This document shows positions 48,182-60,475 of a DNA stretch of 64,000 nt, in pieces. Origin of the DNA: Dryomyza anilis (Eukaryota; Arthropoda; Insecta; Diptera; Dryomyzidae); NCBI GenBank assembly GCA_951804985.1, contig OX638130.1, positions 78,176,583 through 78,240,582 on the forward strand, written 5' to 3'. The notes under the pieces are model-generated. The model had not been told where the DNA came from and did not search any database. It saw only the letters and a program-made list of their open reading frames with translations. How positions within the stretch are numbered: position 1 is the stretch's first letter; every line of letters begins with the position of its first letter. Position numbers and translations under genes: made by a program.

Positions 48182-48544
48182 GTGTGTGCTTTATTAGAAG
48201 ACGCTGATGTTAGCTTAAAAACGGGAAAAAGTATTATTACAAAAGCTATATTGCATCATGTTATAAATAATACAAAATTTGCATTTTGTCCTCAACGAGT
48301 GAAAGCGTACAGAATGCAGGGAGAATATTTGATGGAATCAAACACGGAAACCTTCGAAACTGTACTTCAACAATATTTCCAATCTTCTATTCAATTATTG
48401 GACCAGTTTGCTCAGAATAAGGAACAAATACAAACAAAAACTAGTAATTTGTTTTACTTAGAACCATATAATGAATTTGAGAGAACAAACCGCAAAAGTG
48501 CCTACGAATCTATTGCAAAATATGCTGACAGGGAATACACACAG
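48182..48544 (+). CDS. tefu: ATM kinase (tefu) exon, FAT domain
   Basis: A 363-nt exon in phase 0, preceded by a pyrimidine tract and AG (48180-48181) and followed by CAG/GTAGTT (48545 on). It encodes 121 residues: a helix ALLEDADVSLKTGKSIITK, then the motif VKAYRMQGEYLMESNTETFE and TVLQQYFQSSIQLL, and finally SAYESIAKYADREYTQ. From knowledge of ATM this matches the FAT repeats where (L/Y)R(L/V)xGxWLxET...YLxxAV precedes ...AFxxLAxFxDxQYQ. ATM is the DNA double-strand-break PI3K-like kinase; FAT repeats form the scaffold around the kinase domain. No TE motif fits this frame, and the codon pattern differs from its repeat surroundings. Other PIKKs (mTOR, SMG1, ATR) are less likely because of the WL-ET and DxQY spacing. 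The next exon is not in the satellite region downstream. Confidence 0.7.
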
Positions 48545-48597
48545 GTAGTTACTTCATGTTATTAATGTGATTATTTAACTTCCAAATTTATAAATTT

Positions 48598-49130
<533 letters not shown>

Positions 49131-49699
49131 AGGCACTTTTTTGAACAAAATTATATAACTTCAAAACAAATCAGTAGATTTCGTTGATTTTTTTTTACTT
49201 AATAAAAAATTATTAAGGAATAGTTTTGTTTTACAAAATGTCATCTTTTGATTCACAAAAATTATGTAAAAATATTTAAACTTCGAGAATTTTGGGGACA
49301 TTTTTGACATGTGATTTTTTAAAATCTGGTGCCGATATCGGTATGAATTATTTTTTTATTTTTGACCACATTGATAGTGATCTAAAAATAAGTTAGTTAA
49401 GTTAGTGGTAATGAAGGATATCGTTTGTAGTTCATGGAATACATTTACAAAAAAATGCGCATATGGTAATTTGGAATCTTAAATATCTGAACGGTAACGT
49501 ATAAAAAAAAACTCATAAAGTTACGTTACTATGCAATATGTAAATATACCCATGTTCATGTATTTTGAGTAACTAAATAAATAAATTTAAAGACATACAG
49601 ATACAAAATATTATTTTCTGTTTTTTTACTTAGCATTAATAATTATTTCTAAAGCTCAAAAATAAGGTTTAAATAAAAATAACGGAAGAATTTAGATTT

Positions 49700-50610
49700 T
49701 TGTATAAGGGTTTTCGGTGTCCCGTCCGGAACCAAAGAGATACATTTATTACCATAGTAAACTGATTTTTTTTAAAGTTGAATCCGCTGTTTCTAAACCA
49801 GAATTTCCTCGGCATTTTCAAAAATGTAAACATCATTTTCCTAGTAATTCTAAAAAAATTTTGACAGCTAATTGTAATCTGTCCTGTCCAGAACTTTGAG
49901 TACCAAAAAATGCGGAATTACAGCATAAAAAAATATCAAAAAAAATTTTTTTTTTCAAAAAAGTAAAAAAGAAATTTAATCTTAAAAAAACATCTGAAAA
50001 TTTGTATACTACATCACTTTTTATTTCGTAATAATGATTATTAATATTGTCATATACAAAATTATTTTTAGCAAAAAATCGTAGTGCAAATTTCCATATG
50101 GAACGTCCGGAATTATTCTGCGATTTATTACGAAATAACTGTAAACTTTAGGAACAAAATGTACATATACAAAAATAAAGTAAATTGTATCAACTATGTT
50201 CTGAGATAATTCAAAAAAATATATTATACGAAAAAAGTATTTTTAGAATAAAAATCGTACTGATAATTTCAATACGGAATTTTTTGTCCCGTCCGAAATT
50301 TGTCTGTGATTTTTTTGAAAAAACTATAATAAATAGGAACAAAGTGTAAATATAGAAAGAAAGCACATGATTTCAGCTATTTTTTTAAATATTTCAAAAA
50401 AATTATTATTACGCAAAATTCGCTGAGTTTTTGGCATTTCCATATGAACTTCGACATGCACTTCCGTTTTTGTCCCGTCCGGAACTCCAACTATTTTATT
50501 TATATCTTTTGATCTACCGTATAGAATTCTCTAATTTTTTTGTAAATTTTTAGTCCTATTTAAATAAAATAAAAAAAATCAAGTAAATTCATTAATTTTC
50601 CTTCGAGTCC
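49700..50610. repeat. GTCCCGTCCGGAAC-box region, copy A
   Basis: GTCCCGTCCGGAAC or close variants occur at 49720, 49880, about 50103, 50290, 50473 and about 50603, spaced roughly 110-190 bp apart in AT-rich DNA. 50414 onward (AAAATTCGCTGA(G/C)TTTTTGG) is shared with the starts of copy B (56296) and copy C (59513). Confidence 0.75.
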
Positions 50611-50924
50611 GGAATTTTTGCAATGTAATTTCTTCAAATTAAAAAATCATCCCGATGATTTTTTTTTATTTTTTATCACGTTGATTGTGATTAAAAAAAC
50701 AGTTAGTGCGAATGAAGGATATCGCTTGCAGCCCCTGGAATAAATTTACAAAAAAGGCACAAAAGTAAGAAATTAGAATAAAAAAAGTACTTTTTGACAC
50801 GTAATCTCCTAATCTTGGAACGATATCGGGATGATTTTTTTTATTTTTTACCACATTGATTGTGATTAGAAAAAAGTTAGTGTGAACCAGGGTTCGAAGA
50901 TGTTTTTTTTCTAATCGCTCAATT
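50611..50924. repeat. Satellite spacer block, copy A
   Basis: Two related sub-blocks with CGATATCGGGATGAT and CAC(G/A)TTGATTGTGATTA are conserved in copies B (56596-56850) and C (59815-60060). Ends AACCAGGGTTCG(A/C)AGATG. Confidence 0.7.
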
Positions 50925-51240
50925 TATATCACTCACTAAAGATGAGAATTTTTTGCTCACTTCTAATAAATATCTTTTTTCATCATTGATGAAAATAAAT
51001 ATATCGCTCAATGATCAAAATAATTCTCATCTTCAAAAGTACTCATCATTGATGATGAAAATAATTTGTATTTTCAATTTTTCTCATCATTGAATGATGA
51101 GAAAAAAGCAGAACGTAGCGAATTCTCATTTGAAGATGAAAATAAAAGATGAAAAAATTGATGAGAAAAAAGATGAAAAAAAATGATGAGAAAAATTATG
51201 AGACAAATGATGATGAAATGATTAGAAAAATATGAGGCCA
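50925..51240. repeat. GATGA-rich block, copy A
   Basis: Irregular GATGA/GATGAAAA and CTCATC iterations forming inverted pairs (CTCATCATTGATGATG). Same block at 56870-57225 and 60075-60420. Confidence 0.8.
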
Positions 51241-51268
51241 AATGAGATAATGGATACATGTTATGTAA

Positions 51269-52320
51269 GCAATGGTTTTGACATGTCCATTGAAAGATGA
51301 GGTGCTCCTGAACATGTCCAGGAACACCTTGAACAAATTTTTTTTTATTATTTTTTGAAATGTTATTAAAATGATTTTGGACATGTCCACTGGTGGATGC
51401 TCCTGGACATGTCCATGATGACCTTAGACAACATTTTTTTTTTAAATATTTTTTGAAATGTTATAAAAAATGATTTTGGACATGTCCACTGGATGATAAG
51501 GTGCTCCTGGACATGTCCACGATGACCTTGGATAAACTTTGTTTTTTCATTATTTTTTGAAACGTTATTAAAATGATTTTGGACATGTCCATTGGATGAT
51601 GAGGTGCTCCTGGACATGTCCATGATGACCTTGGACAAAAATTTATTTTTTTAATTATTTTTTGAAATGTTATAAAAATGATTTTGGACATGTCCACTGG
51701 AGAATGAGGTGCTCCACGATGACCTTGGACAATTTTTTTTTTCGTTATTTTTTGAAATGTTATAAAAATGATTTTGGACATGTCCACTGGAGGATGAGGT
51801 GCTCCTGGACTTGTTCATGATGACCTTGGACAATATTTTATTTTTCATTATTTTTTGAAATGTTATAAAAATGATTTTGGACATGTCCACTGGAGGATGA
51901 GGTGCTCCACGATGACCTTGGACAATTTTTTTTTCTTATTTTTTTTGAAATGTTATTAAAATGATTTTGGACATGTCCACTGGATGATGAGGTGCTCCTG
52001 GACATGTCCATGATGACCTTGGATTAATTTTATATCATTAATTTTTTTCATTATTTTGTGAAATGTTTTAAAAATGATTGTGGACATGTCCACTGGAGGA
52101 TGAGGTGCTCCAGGATGACCTTGGACACATTTTTTTTCATTATTTTTTGAAATGTTATAAATATGATTTTGGACATGTCCACTGGAGGATGAGGTGCTCT
52201 TGGACATATCCATGATGACCTTACACAATTTTTTTTATTATGTTTTGAAATATCACTAAATATTATTTTGGACATGTCAATTAAAGGATGAGGTGCTCCT
52301 GGACATGTCCAGGATGACCA
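51269..52320. repeat. GGACATGTCC satellite array, copy A
   Basis: About ten units of 88-114 bp. Each unit has GATTTTGGACATGTCCACTGG, GATGAGGTGCTCC, GATGACCTTGGACA, a T run and TTTTTTGAAATGTTAT (given in pieces). Long units (about 103 bp) carry a second GGACATGTCC after GTGCTCCT; short units (about 90 bp) have CACGATG instead. GGACATGTCC is a perfect palindrome. The lysine/serine-rich minus-strand frames spanning units are artefacts of the period. Confidence 0.95.
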
Positions 52321-52337
52321 CTTCATTTGGAAGGAAT

Positions 52338-55300
52338 CGCCTCCAAAAGATCAAAAAGATCGAAAATATTTAAAAGATCTAAAAGATTGAAAAGATCAAA
52401 AAGATCAAAAATATCAAAAAGATCAAATAGATCAAAAAGATCGAAAAGATCAGAAAGATTAAAAACATCAAAAAGATCAAAAAGAACAAAAAGATCGAAA
52501 AGATTAAAAAGATTAAAAAAATCAAAAAGATCGAAAAGGTCTGAAAGACCGAAAAGATCAAAAAGATCGAAGAGATCAGAAAGATCGAAAAGATCGAAAA
52601 GATTAAAAAGATTAAAAAGATCAAAAAGATCAAAAAGATCGAAAAGATCAGAAAGATCGAAAAGATCAAAAAGATCGAGAGATCAGAAAGTTTGAAAAGA
52701 TCGAAAAGATCAAAAAGATCGAAAAGATTAAAAAGATCGAAAAGATCGAAAAGATCGAAAAGATCGTAAAGATCAAAAAGATCAAAAAGATTAGAAAGAT
52801 CGAAAAGATCAAAAAGATCAAAAAGATCAAAAAGATCGAAAAGATCAAAAAGATCGAAAAGATCAAAAAGATCGAGAGATCAGAAAGTTTGAAAAGATCG
52901 AAAAGATCAAAAAGATCGAAAAGATTAAAAAGATTAAAAAGATCAAAAAGATCAAAAAGATCGAAAAGATCAGAAAGATCGAAAAGATCAAAAAGATCGA
53001 GAGATCAGAAAGTTTGAAAAGATCGAAAAGATCAAAAAGATCGAAAAGATTAAAAAGATCGAAAAGATCGAAAAGATCGAAAAGATCGTAAAGATCAAAA
53101 AGATCAAAAAGATCGAAAAGATTAAAAAGATTAAAAAGATCAAAAAGATCAAAAAGATCGAAAAGATCAGAAAGATCGAAAAGATCAAAAAGATCGAGAG
53201 ATCAGAAAGTTTGAAAAGATCAGAAAGATCGAAAAGATCGAAAAGATTAAAAAGATTAAAAAGATCAAAAAGATCAAAAAGATCGAAAAGATCAGAAAGA
53301 TCGAAAAGATCAAAAAGATCGAGAGATCAGAAAGTTTGAAAAGATCGAAAAGATCAAAAAGATCGATAAGATTAAAACGATCGAAAAGATCGAAAAGATC
53401 GTAAAGATCAAAAAGATCAAAAAGATCGAAAAGATCAAAAAGATCAAAAAGATCAAAAAGATCAAAAAGATCAAAAAGATCAAAAAGATCAAAAAGATCA
53501 AAAAGATCAAAAAGATCAAAAAGATCAAAAAGATCAGAAAGATCAAAAAGATCAGAAAGATCAAAAAGATCAAAAAGATCAAAAAGATCATAAAGATCAT
53601 AAAGATCTAAAACATCAAAAAGATCAAAAAGATCAAAAAGATCAAAAAGATCAAAAAGGTCAAATAGATCAAAAAGGTCAAAAGGATCAAAAAGATCAAA
53701 AAGATCAAAAAGATCAAAAAGATCAGAAAGATCGAAAAGATTAAAAAGATCAAAAAGATCGAAAAGATCGAAAAGATCGAAAAGATCAAAAAGATCAAAA
53801 AGATCGAAAAGATCTGAAAGATCGGAAAGATCAAAAAGATCGAAAAGATCAGAAAGATCGAAAAGATCATAAAGATCGCAATGATCGAAAAGATCAAAAA
53901 GATCAAAAAGATCAAAAAGATCAAAAAGATCAAAAAGATCAAAAAGATCAAAAAGATCAAAAAGATCAAAAAGATCAAAAAGATCAAAAAGATCAAAAAG
54001 ATCAAAAAGATCAAAAAGATCAAAAAGATCAAAAAGATCAAAAAGATCAAAAAGATCAAAAAGATCAAAAAGATCAAAAAGATCAAAAAGATCAAAAAGA
54101 TCAAAAAGATCAAAAAGATCAAAAAGATTAAAAAGATCAAAAAGATCAAAAAGATCAAAAAGATCAAAAAGATCAAAAAGATCAAAAAGATCAAAAAGAT
54201 CAAAAAGATCAAAAAGATCAAACAGATCAAAAAGATCAAAAGATCAAAAAGATCAAAAAGATCGAAAAGATTTGAAGGATCGAAATGATCGAAAAGATTA
54301 AAAAGATCGAAAAGATCAAAAAGATCAAAAAGATCGAAAAGATCTGAAAGATCGGAAAGATCAAAAAGATCGAACAGATCAGAAAGATCGAAAAGATCAT
54401 AAAGATCGAAATGATCGAAAAGATCAAAAAGATTAAAAAGATCAAAAAGATAGAAAAGATCAAAAAGATCAAAAAGATCGAAAAGGTTAAAAAGATCGAA
54501 AACATCGAAAAGATCAAAAAAATCGAAAAGATCAGAAAGATCGAAAAGATTAAAAAGATCAAAAAGATCAAAAAGGTCAAAAAGATCAAAAAGATCAAAA
54601 AGATCAAAAAGATCAAAAAGATCAAAAAGATCAAAAAGATCAAAAAGATCAAAAAGATCAAAAAGATCAAAAAGATCAAAAAGATCAAAAAGATCAAAAA
54701 GATCAAAAAGATCAAAAAGATCAAAAAGATCAAAAAGATCAAAAAGATCAAAAAGATCAAAAAGATCAAAAAGATCAAAAAGATCAAAAAGATCAAAAAG
54801 ATCAAAAAGATCAAAAAGATCAAAAAGATCAAAAAGATCAAAAAGATCAAAAAGATCAAAAAGATCAAAAAGATCAAAAAGATCAAAAAGATCAAAAAGA
54901 TCAAAAAGATCAAAAAGATCAAAAAGATCAAAAAGATCAAAAGATCAAAAAGATCAAAAAGATCAAAAAGATCAAAAAGATCGAAAAGATTAGAAGGATC
55001 GAAAAGATCGAAAAGATTAAAAAGATCGAAAAGATCAAAAAGATCAAAAAGATCAAAAAGATCGAAAAGATCTGAAAGATCGGAAAGATCAAAAAGATCG
55101 AAAAGATCAGAAAGATCGAAAAGATCATAAAGATCGAAATGATCGAAAAGATCAAAAAGATTAAAAAGATCAAAAAGATAGAAAAGATCAAAAAGATCGA
55201 AAAGATCAGAAAGATCGAAAAGATTAAAAAGATCAAAAAGATCAAAAAGGTCAAAAAGATCAAAAAGATCAAAAAGATCAAAAAGATCAAAAAGATCAAA

Positions 55301-55985
55301 GAGATCAAAAAGATCAAAAAGATCAAAAAGATCAAAAAGATCAAAAAGATCAAAAAGATCAAAAAGATCAAAAAGATAAAAAAGATAAAAAAGATCAAAA
55401 AGATCAAAAAGATCAAAAAGATCAAAAAGATCAAAAAGATCAAAAAGATCAAAAAGATCAAAAAGATCAAAAAGATCAAAAAGATCAAAAAGATCAAAAA
55501 GATCAAAAAGATCAAAAAGATCAAAAAGATCAAAAAGATCAAAAAGATCAAAAAGATCAAAAAGATCAAAAAGATCAAAAAGATCAAAAAGATCAAAAAG
55601 ATCAAAAAGATCAAAAAGATCAAAAAGATCAAAAAGATCAAAAAGATCAAAAAGATCAAAAAGATCAAAAAGATCAAAAAGATCAAAAAGATCAAAAAGA
55701 TCAAAAAGATCAAAAAGATCAAAAAGATCAAAAAGATCAAAAAAATCAAAAAAATCAATAAAATCAAAAAGATCAAAAAGATCAAAAAGATCAAAAAGAT
55801 CAAAAAGATCAAATAGATCAAAAAGTTTAAAAACGTTAAAAAATCAAAAAGATCAAAAAGATCAAATAGATTAAAAAGATCAAATAGATCAAATAGATCA
55901 AAAAGATTAAAAAGATTAAATAGATTAAAAAGATTAAAAAGATTAAAAAGATCAAAAAGAACGAAAAGATAAAATAGATCAAAAA
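52338..55985. repeat. 9-bp GATCAAAAA array, copy A (3.6 kb)
   Basis: Several hundred GATCAAAAA units. The first 1.3 kb is mixed with GATCGAAAA, GATTAAAAA and GATCAGAAA variants in higher-order blocks, with a recurring GATCGAGAGATCAGAAAGTTTG marker (in pieces) at about 52674, 52871, 52996, 53191 and 53318. Later stretches (53900-54230, 54560-54930, 55250-55740) are almost pure. Because 9 is divisible by 3, every frame stays open, giving the long Ile/Lys and Leu/Ile/Phe frames; these are not genes. Confidence 0.97.
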
Positions 55986-55987
55986 GA

Positions 55988-56294
55988 TTATAATAATAAT
56001 AATAGTTTGGCACTACAGTCCTATAAGGACTTAGGCCGAGCTCTCTCACCATTGTCAGCTGTGCGTGTTATATTTGTACGTAAGTGATGGGACCTACAGT
56101 TTATTGCCGAAACTGAACGGCGGGCGAGAGCTTTTCATAGGCAATGTTTTACTCTCGTAGGTTTGCCATTTACTTCCGAGAGGTAGCGCGGTATAGAAAA
56201 ATGTTTCTATGAAAAGATGTTGTTAGCCCCAGTCCAGGCTTGAACCGGGGACCTTTCGGCTAGCAGTCCAACGCACTAACCACTGAGCTACCAC
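55988..56294 (-). mobile_element. tRNA-derived SINE, full copy
   Basis: On the minus strand it begins GTGGTAGCTCAGTGGTTAG, with a pol III A box TAGCTCAGTGG (56290-56280) and B box GGTTCAAGCC (56246-56237), spacing typical of a tRNA. A 200-bp body follows (CTCTCGGAAGTAAATGGCAA, GAAAAGCTCTCGCCCGCC, AACACGCACAGCTGAC, CTAAGTCCTTATAGGACTG), and it ends in (ATT)n at 56002-55988. About 307 bp. Relatives: 43514-44513 (split) and 59396-59512 (head only). The first residues of a long minus-strand frame here come from the SINE tail. Confidence 0.88.
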
Positions 56295-56295
56295 A

Positions 56296-56869
56296 AAATT
56301 CGCTGACTTTTTGGCATTTCCATATGAACTTCGACATGCACTTCGTTTTTGTCCCGTCCGGAACTCCCACTATTTTATTTATATCTTTTGATCTACCGTA
56401 TAGAATTCTCTAATTTTTTGCAAATGTCCTATTTAAATAAAATAAAAAAAAATCAAGTAAATTCATTAATTTTCCTTCGAGATACTAAAGTTTTAAGCGT
56501 ACGAATGTCCCGTCCGGAACCCCAGGAAATGCCCATATGTATGAAATTAGAAAATAAAATGGTAATTTTTGCAATGTAATTTCTTCAAATTAGGGAACGA
56601 TATCGGGATGATATTTTTTTATTTTTTATCACGTTGATTGTGATTAGAAAACAGTTAGTGCGAATGAAGGATATCGCTTGCAGTCCTTGGAATAAATTTA
56701 CAAAAAAGGCACAAAAGTAAGAAATTAGAATAAAAAAGGTACTTTTTGACACGTAATGTTCTAATCTTGGAACGATATCGTGATGATTTTTTTTATTTTT
56801 TTACCACATTGATTGTGATTAGAAAAAACTTAGTGTGAACCAGGGTTCGCAGATGTTTTTTTTTCTCAT
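56296..56869. repeat. GTCCCGTCCGG/spacer block, copy B
   Basis: Starts AAAATTCGCTGACTTTTTGG directly after the SINE and contains GTCCCGTCCGGAACTCC (56351) and GTCCCGTCCGGAACCCC (56507). It then carries the GATATCGGGATGAT spacer. Close to copy C 59513-60074. Confidence 0.85.
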
Positions 56870-57225
56870 CGCTCAATTTATATCACTCACTAAAGATGAG
56901 AATTTTTTGCTCACTACTAATAAATATCTTTTTTCATCCTTGATGAAAATACATATATCGCTCAATGATCGAAATAATTCTCATCTTCAAAAGTACTCAT
57001 CATTGATGATGAAAATAATTTGTATTTTCAATTTTTCTCATCATTGAATTATGAGAAAAAAGCAGAACGTAGCGAATTCTCATTTGAAGATGAAAATAAA
57101 AGATGAAAAAATTGATGAGAAAAAGATGAGAAAAGATGAAAAAAATGATGAGAAAAATGATGAGAAAAATTATGAGACAAATGATGATGACATGATTAGA
57201 AAAATATGAGGCCAAATGAGATAAT
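56870..57225. repeat. GATGA-rich block, copy B
   Basis: As in copy A, with an extra GATGAGAAAA segment. Confidence 0.8.
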
Positions 57226-57268
57226 GGACACATCCGATTGCTGCTGAATGATATGTAAGCAATGGTTT

Positions 57269-57905
57269 TGACATGTCCATTGAAAGATGAGGTGCACCTG
57301 AACATGTCCAGGAACACCTTGGACAATTTTTTTTTCATTATTTTTTGAAATGTTATTAAAATGATTTTGGACATGTCCACTGGTGGATGAGATGCTCCTG
57401 GACTTGTTCATGATGACCTTGGACAACATTTTATTTTTCATTATTTTTTGAAATGTTATAAAAATGATTTTGGACATGTCCACTGGAGGATGAGGTGCTC
57501 CACGATGACCTTGGACAATTTTTTTTTCTTATTTTTTTTGAAATGTTATTAAAATGATTTTGGACATGTCCACTGGATGATGAGGTGCTCCTGGACATGT
57601 CCATTATGACCTTGGACAAAAATTAATTTTTTTCATTATATTTTGAAATGTTTTAAAAATGATTGTTGACATGTCCACTGGAGGATGAGGTTCTCCAAGA
57701 TGACCTTGGACACATTTTTTTTCATTATTTTTTGAAATGTTATAAAAATGATTTTGGACATGTCCACTGGAGGATCAGGTGCTCTTGGACATATCCATGA
57801 TGACCTTACACAATTTTTTTTATTATGTTTTGAAATATCACTAAATATGATTTTGGACATGTCAATTAATGGATGAGGTGCTCCTGGACATGTCCAGGAT
57901 GACCA
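57269..57905. repeat. GGACATGTCC satellite array, copy B
   Basis: About six units of the same family as 51269-52320, the shortest of the three arrays. It ends in the conserved junction CATTTGGAAGGAATCGCC (57909) that leads into the 9-bp array. Confidence 0.95.
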
Positions 57906-57931
57906 CTTCATTTGGAAGGAATCGCCTTCAA

Positions 57932-59393
57932 AAGATCAAAAAGATCGAAAATATTTAAAAGATTGAAAAGATCAAAAAGATCAAAAAGATCAAAAAGATC
58001 AAAAAGATCAAAAAGATCAAATAGATCAAAAAGATCGAAAAGATCAGAAACATTAAAAACATCAAAAAGATTAAAAAGAACAAAAAGATCGAAAAGATTA
58101 AAAGATCAAAAAGATCGTAAAGATCAAAAAGATCAAAAAGATCAAAAAGATCGAAAAGATCGTAAAGATCAAAAAGATCAAAACAATCGAAAAGATCAGA
58201 AAGATCGAAAAGATTAAAAAGATCAAAAAGATCAAAAAGATCAAAAAGATCAAAAAGATCAAAAAGATCAAAAAGATCAAAAAGATCAAAAGATCAAATA
58301 GATCAAAAAGGTCAAAAGGATCAAAAAGATCAAAAAGATCAAAAAGATCGAAAAGATCAGAAAGATCGAAAAGATCGAAAAGATTAAAAAGATCGAAAAG
58401 ATCGAAAAGATCAAAAAGGTCAAAAAGATCGAAAAGATCAGAAAGATCGAAAAGATCAAAAAGATCAAAAAGATCGAAAAGATCTGAAAGATCGGAAAGA
58501 TCAAAAAGATCGAAAAGATCAGAAAGATCGAAAAGATCATAAAGATCGAAATGATCGAAAAAATCAAAAAGATTAAAAAGATCAAAAAGATCGAAAAGAT
58601 CGAAAAAATCAAAAAGATCAAAAAGATCGAAAAGATCAGAAAGATCGAAAAGATCAGAAAGATCAAAAAGATCGATAAGATCAGAAATATCGAAATGATC
58701 AAAAAGATCGTAAAGATTAAAAAGATCGAAAAGATCAAAAAGATCAAAAAGATCAAAAAGATCAAAAAGATCGAAAAGATCGAAAAGATCAGAAAGATCG
58801 AAAAGATCAAAAAGATCAAAAAGATCAAAAAGATCAAAAAGATCAAAAAGATCGAAAAGATCGAAAAGATCGAAAAGATCGAAAAGATCGAAAAGATCAG
58901 AAAGATCGAAAATATCGAAAAGATAGAAAAGATTAAAAAGATCAAAAAGATCGAAAAGATCAAAAAGATCGAAAAGATTAAAAAGATCGAAAAGATCGAA
59001 AAGATCAAAAAGATCAAAAAGATCGAAAATATCAGAAAGATCGAAAAGATTAAAAAGATCAAAAAGATCAAAAAGATCAAAAAGATCAAAAAGATCAAAA
59101 AGATCAAAAAGATCAAAAATATCAAAAGATCAAAAAGATCAAAAAGATCAAAAAGATCAAAAAGATCAAAAAGATCAAAAAAATATCAGAAAGATCGAAA
59201 AGATTAAAAAGATCAAAAAGATCAAAAAGATCAAAAAGATCAAAAAGATCAAAAAGATCAAAAAGATCAAAAAGATCAAAAAGATCAAAAAGATCAAAAA
59301 GATCAAAAAGATCAAAAAGATCAAAAAGATCAAAAAGATCAAAAAGATCAAAAAGATCAAAAATATCAAAAGATCAAAAAGATCAAAAAGATC
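57932..59393. repeat. 9-bp GATCAAAAA array, copy B
   Basis: 1.46 kb of GATCAAAAA/GATCGAAAA/GATTAAAAA/GATCAGAAA units, more mixed than copy A, with pure runs at 58210-58285 and 59215-59365. It ends at GATCAGG against a SINE fragment. Confidence 0.97.
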
Positions 59394-59395
59394 AG

Positions 59396-59512
59396 GTGAG
59401 GTAGCGCGGTATAGTAAAATGTTTCTATGAAAAGATGTTGGTAGCCCCAGTCCAGACTTGAACCGTGGACTTTTCGGCTAGCAGTCCAACGCACTAACCA
59501 CTGAGCTACCGC
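59396..59512 (-). mobile_element. tRNA-derived SINE head fragment
   Basis: The minus strand starts GCGGTAGCTCAGTGGTTAGT, with B box GGTTCAAGTC, and runs only to CGCGCTACCTC before joining the 9-bp array. Position and flanks equal the full SINE at 55988-56294, so this is the same insertion carried in a duplicated unit and then truncated. Confidence 0.85.
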
Positions 59513-60074
59513 AAAATTCGCTGACTTTTTGGCATTTCCATATGAACTTCGACATGCACTTCCGTTTTTGTCCCGTCCGGAACTCCCACTATTTTATTTA
59601 TATCTTTTCATCTACCGTATAGAATTCTCTAATTTTTTGCAAATGTCCCATTTAAATAAAAAAAAAAAAATTTCAAGTAAATTCATTAATTTTCCTTCGA
59701 GATACTAAAGTTTTAAGCGTACGAATGTCCCGTCCGGAACCCCAGGAAATGCCCATATGTATGAAATTAGAAAATAAAATGGTAATTTTTGCAATGTAAT
59801 TTCTTCAAATTAGGGAACGATATCGGGATGATATTTTTTTATTTTTTATCACGTTGATTGTGATTAGAAAACAGTTAGTGCGAATGAAGGATATCGCTTG
59901 CAGTCCTTGGAATAAATTTACAAAAAAGGCACAAAAGTAAGAAATTAGAATAAAAAAGGTTCTTTTTGACACGTAATCTTCTAATCTTGGAACGATAACG
60001 GGATGATTTTTATTATTTTTTCCACATTGATTGTGATTAGAAAAAAGTTAGTGCGAACCAGGGTTCGAAGATGT
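59513..60074. repeat. GTCCCGTCCGG/spacer block, copy C
   Basis: Nearly identical to 56296-56869 (for example TCTTTTGATC versus TCTTTTCATC). GTCCCGTCCGGAAC at about 59571 and 59727. Confidence 0.85.
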
Positions 60075-60420
60075 TTTTTTTTCTCATCGCTCAATTTATA
60101 TCACTCACTAATGATGAGAATTTTTTGCTCACTACTAATAAATATCTTTTTTCATCATTGATGAAAATAAATATATCGCTCAATGATCGAAATAATTCTC
60201 ATCTTCAAAAGTACTCATCATTGATGATGAAAATAATTTGTATTTTCAATTTTTCTCATCATTGAATGATGAGTCAAAAGCAGAACGTAGCGAATTCTCA
60301 TTTGAAGATGAAAATAAAAGATGAAAAAATTGATGAGAAAAAAGATGAGAAAAGATGAAAAAAATGATGAGAAAAATTATGAGACAAATGATGATGACAT
60401 GATTAGAAAAATATGAGGCC
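60075..60420. repeat. GATGA-rich block, copy C
   Basis: As copies A and B. Confidence 0.8.
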
Positions 60421-60475
60421 AAATGAGATAATGGACACATCCGATTGCTGCTGAATGATATGTAAGCAATGGTTT

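Noticed and set aside
53607..56052. Long Leu/Ile/Phe and Ile/Lys reading frames (up to 371 codons) on both strands
   Set aside because: They are translations of the 9-bp GATCAAAAA array, which cannot produce stops in most frames. There is no start context, no codon bias and no domain.
56230..56294. Functional tRNA gene
   Set aside because: The tRNA-like sequence is fused to a SINE body with an (ATT)n tail and recurs at 59396-59512, so it is a SINE head.
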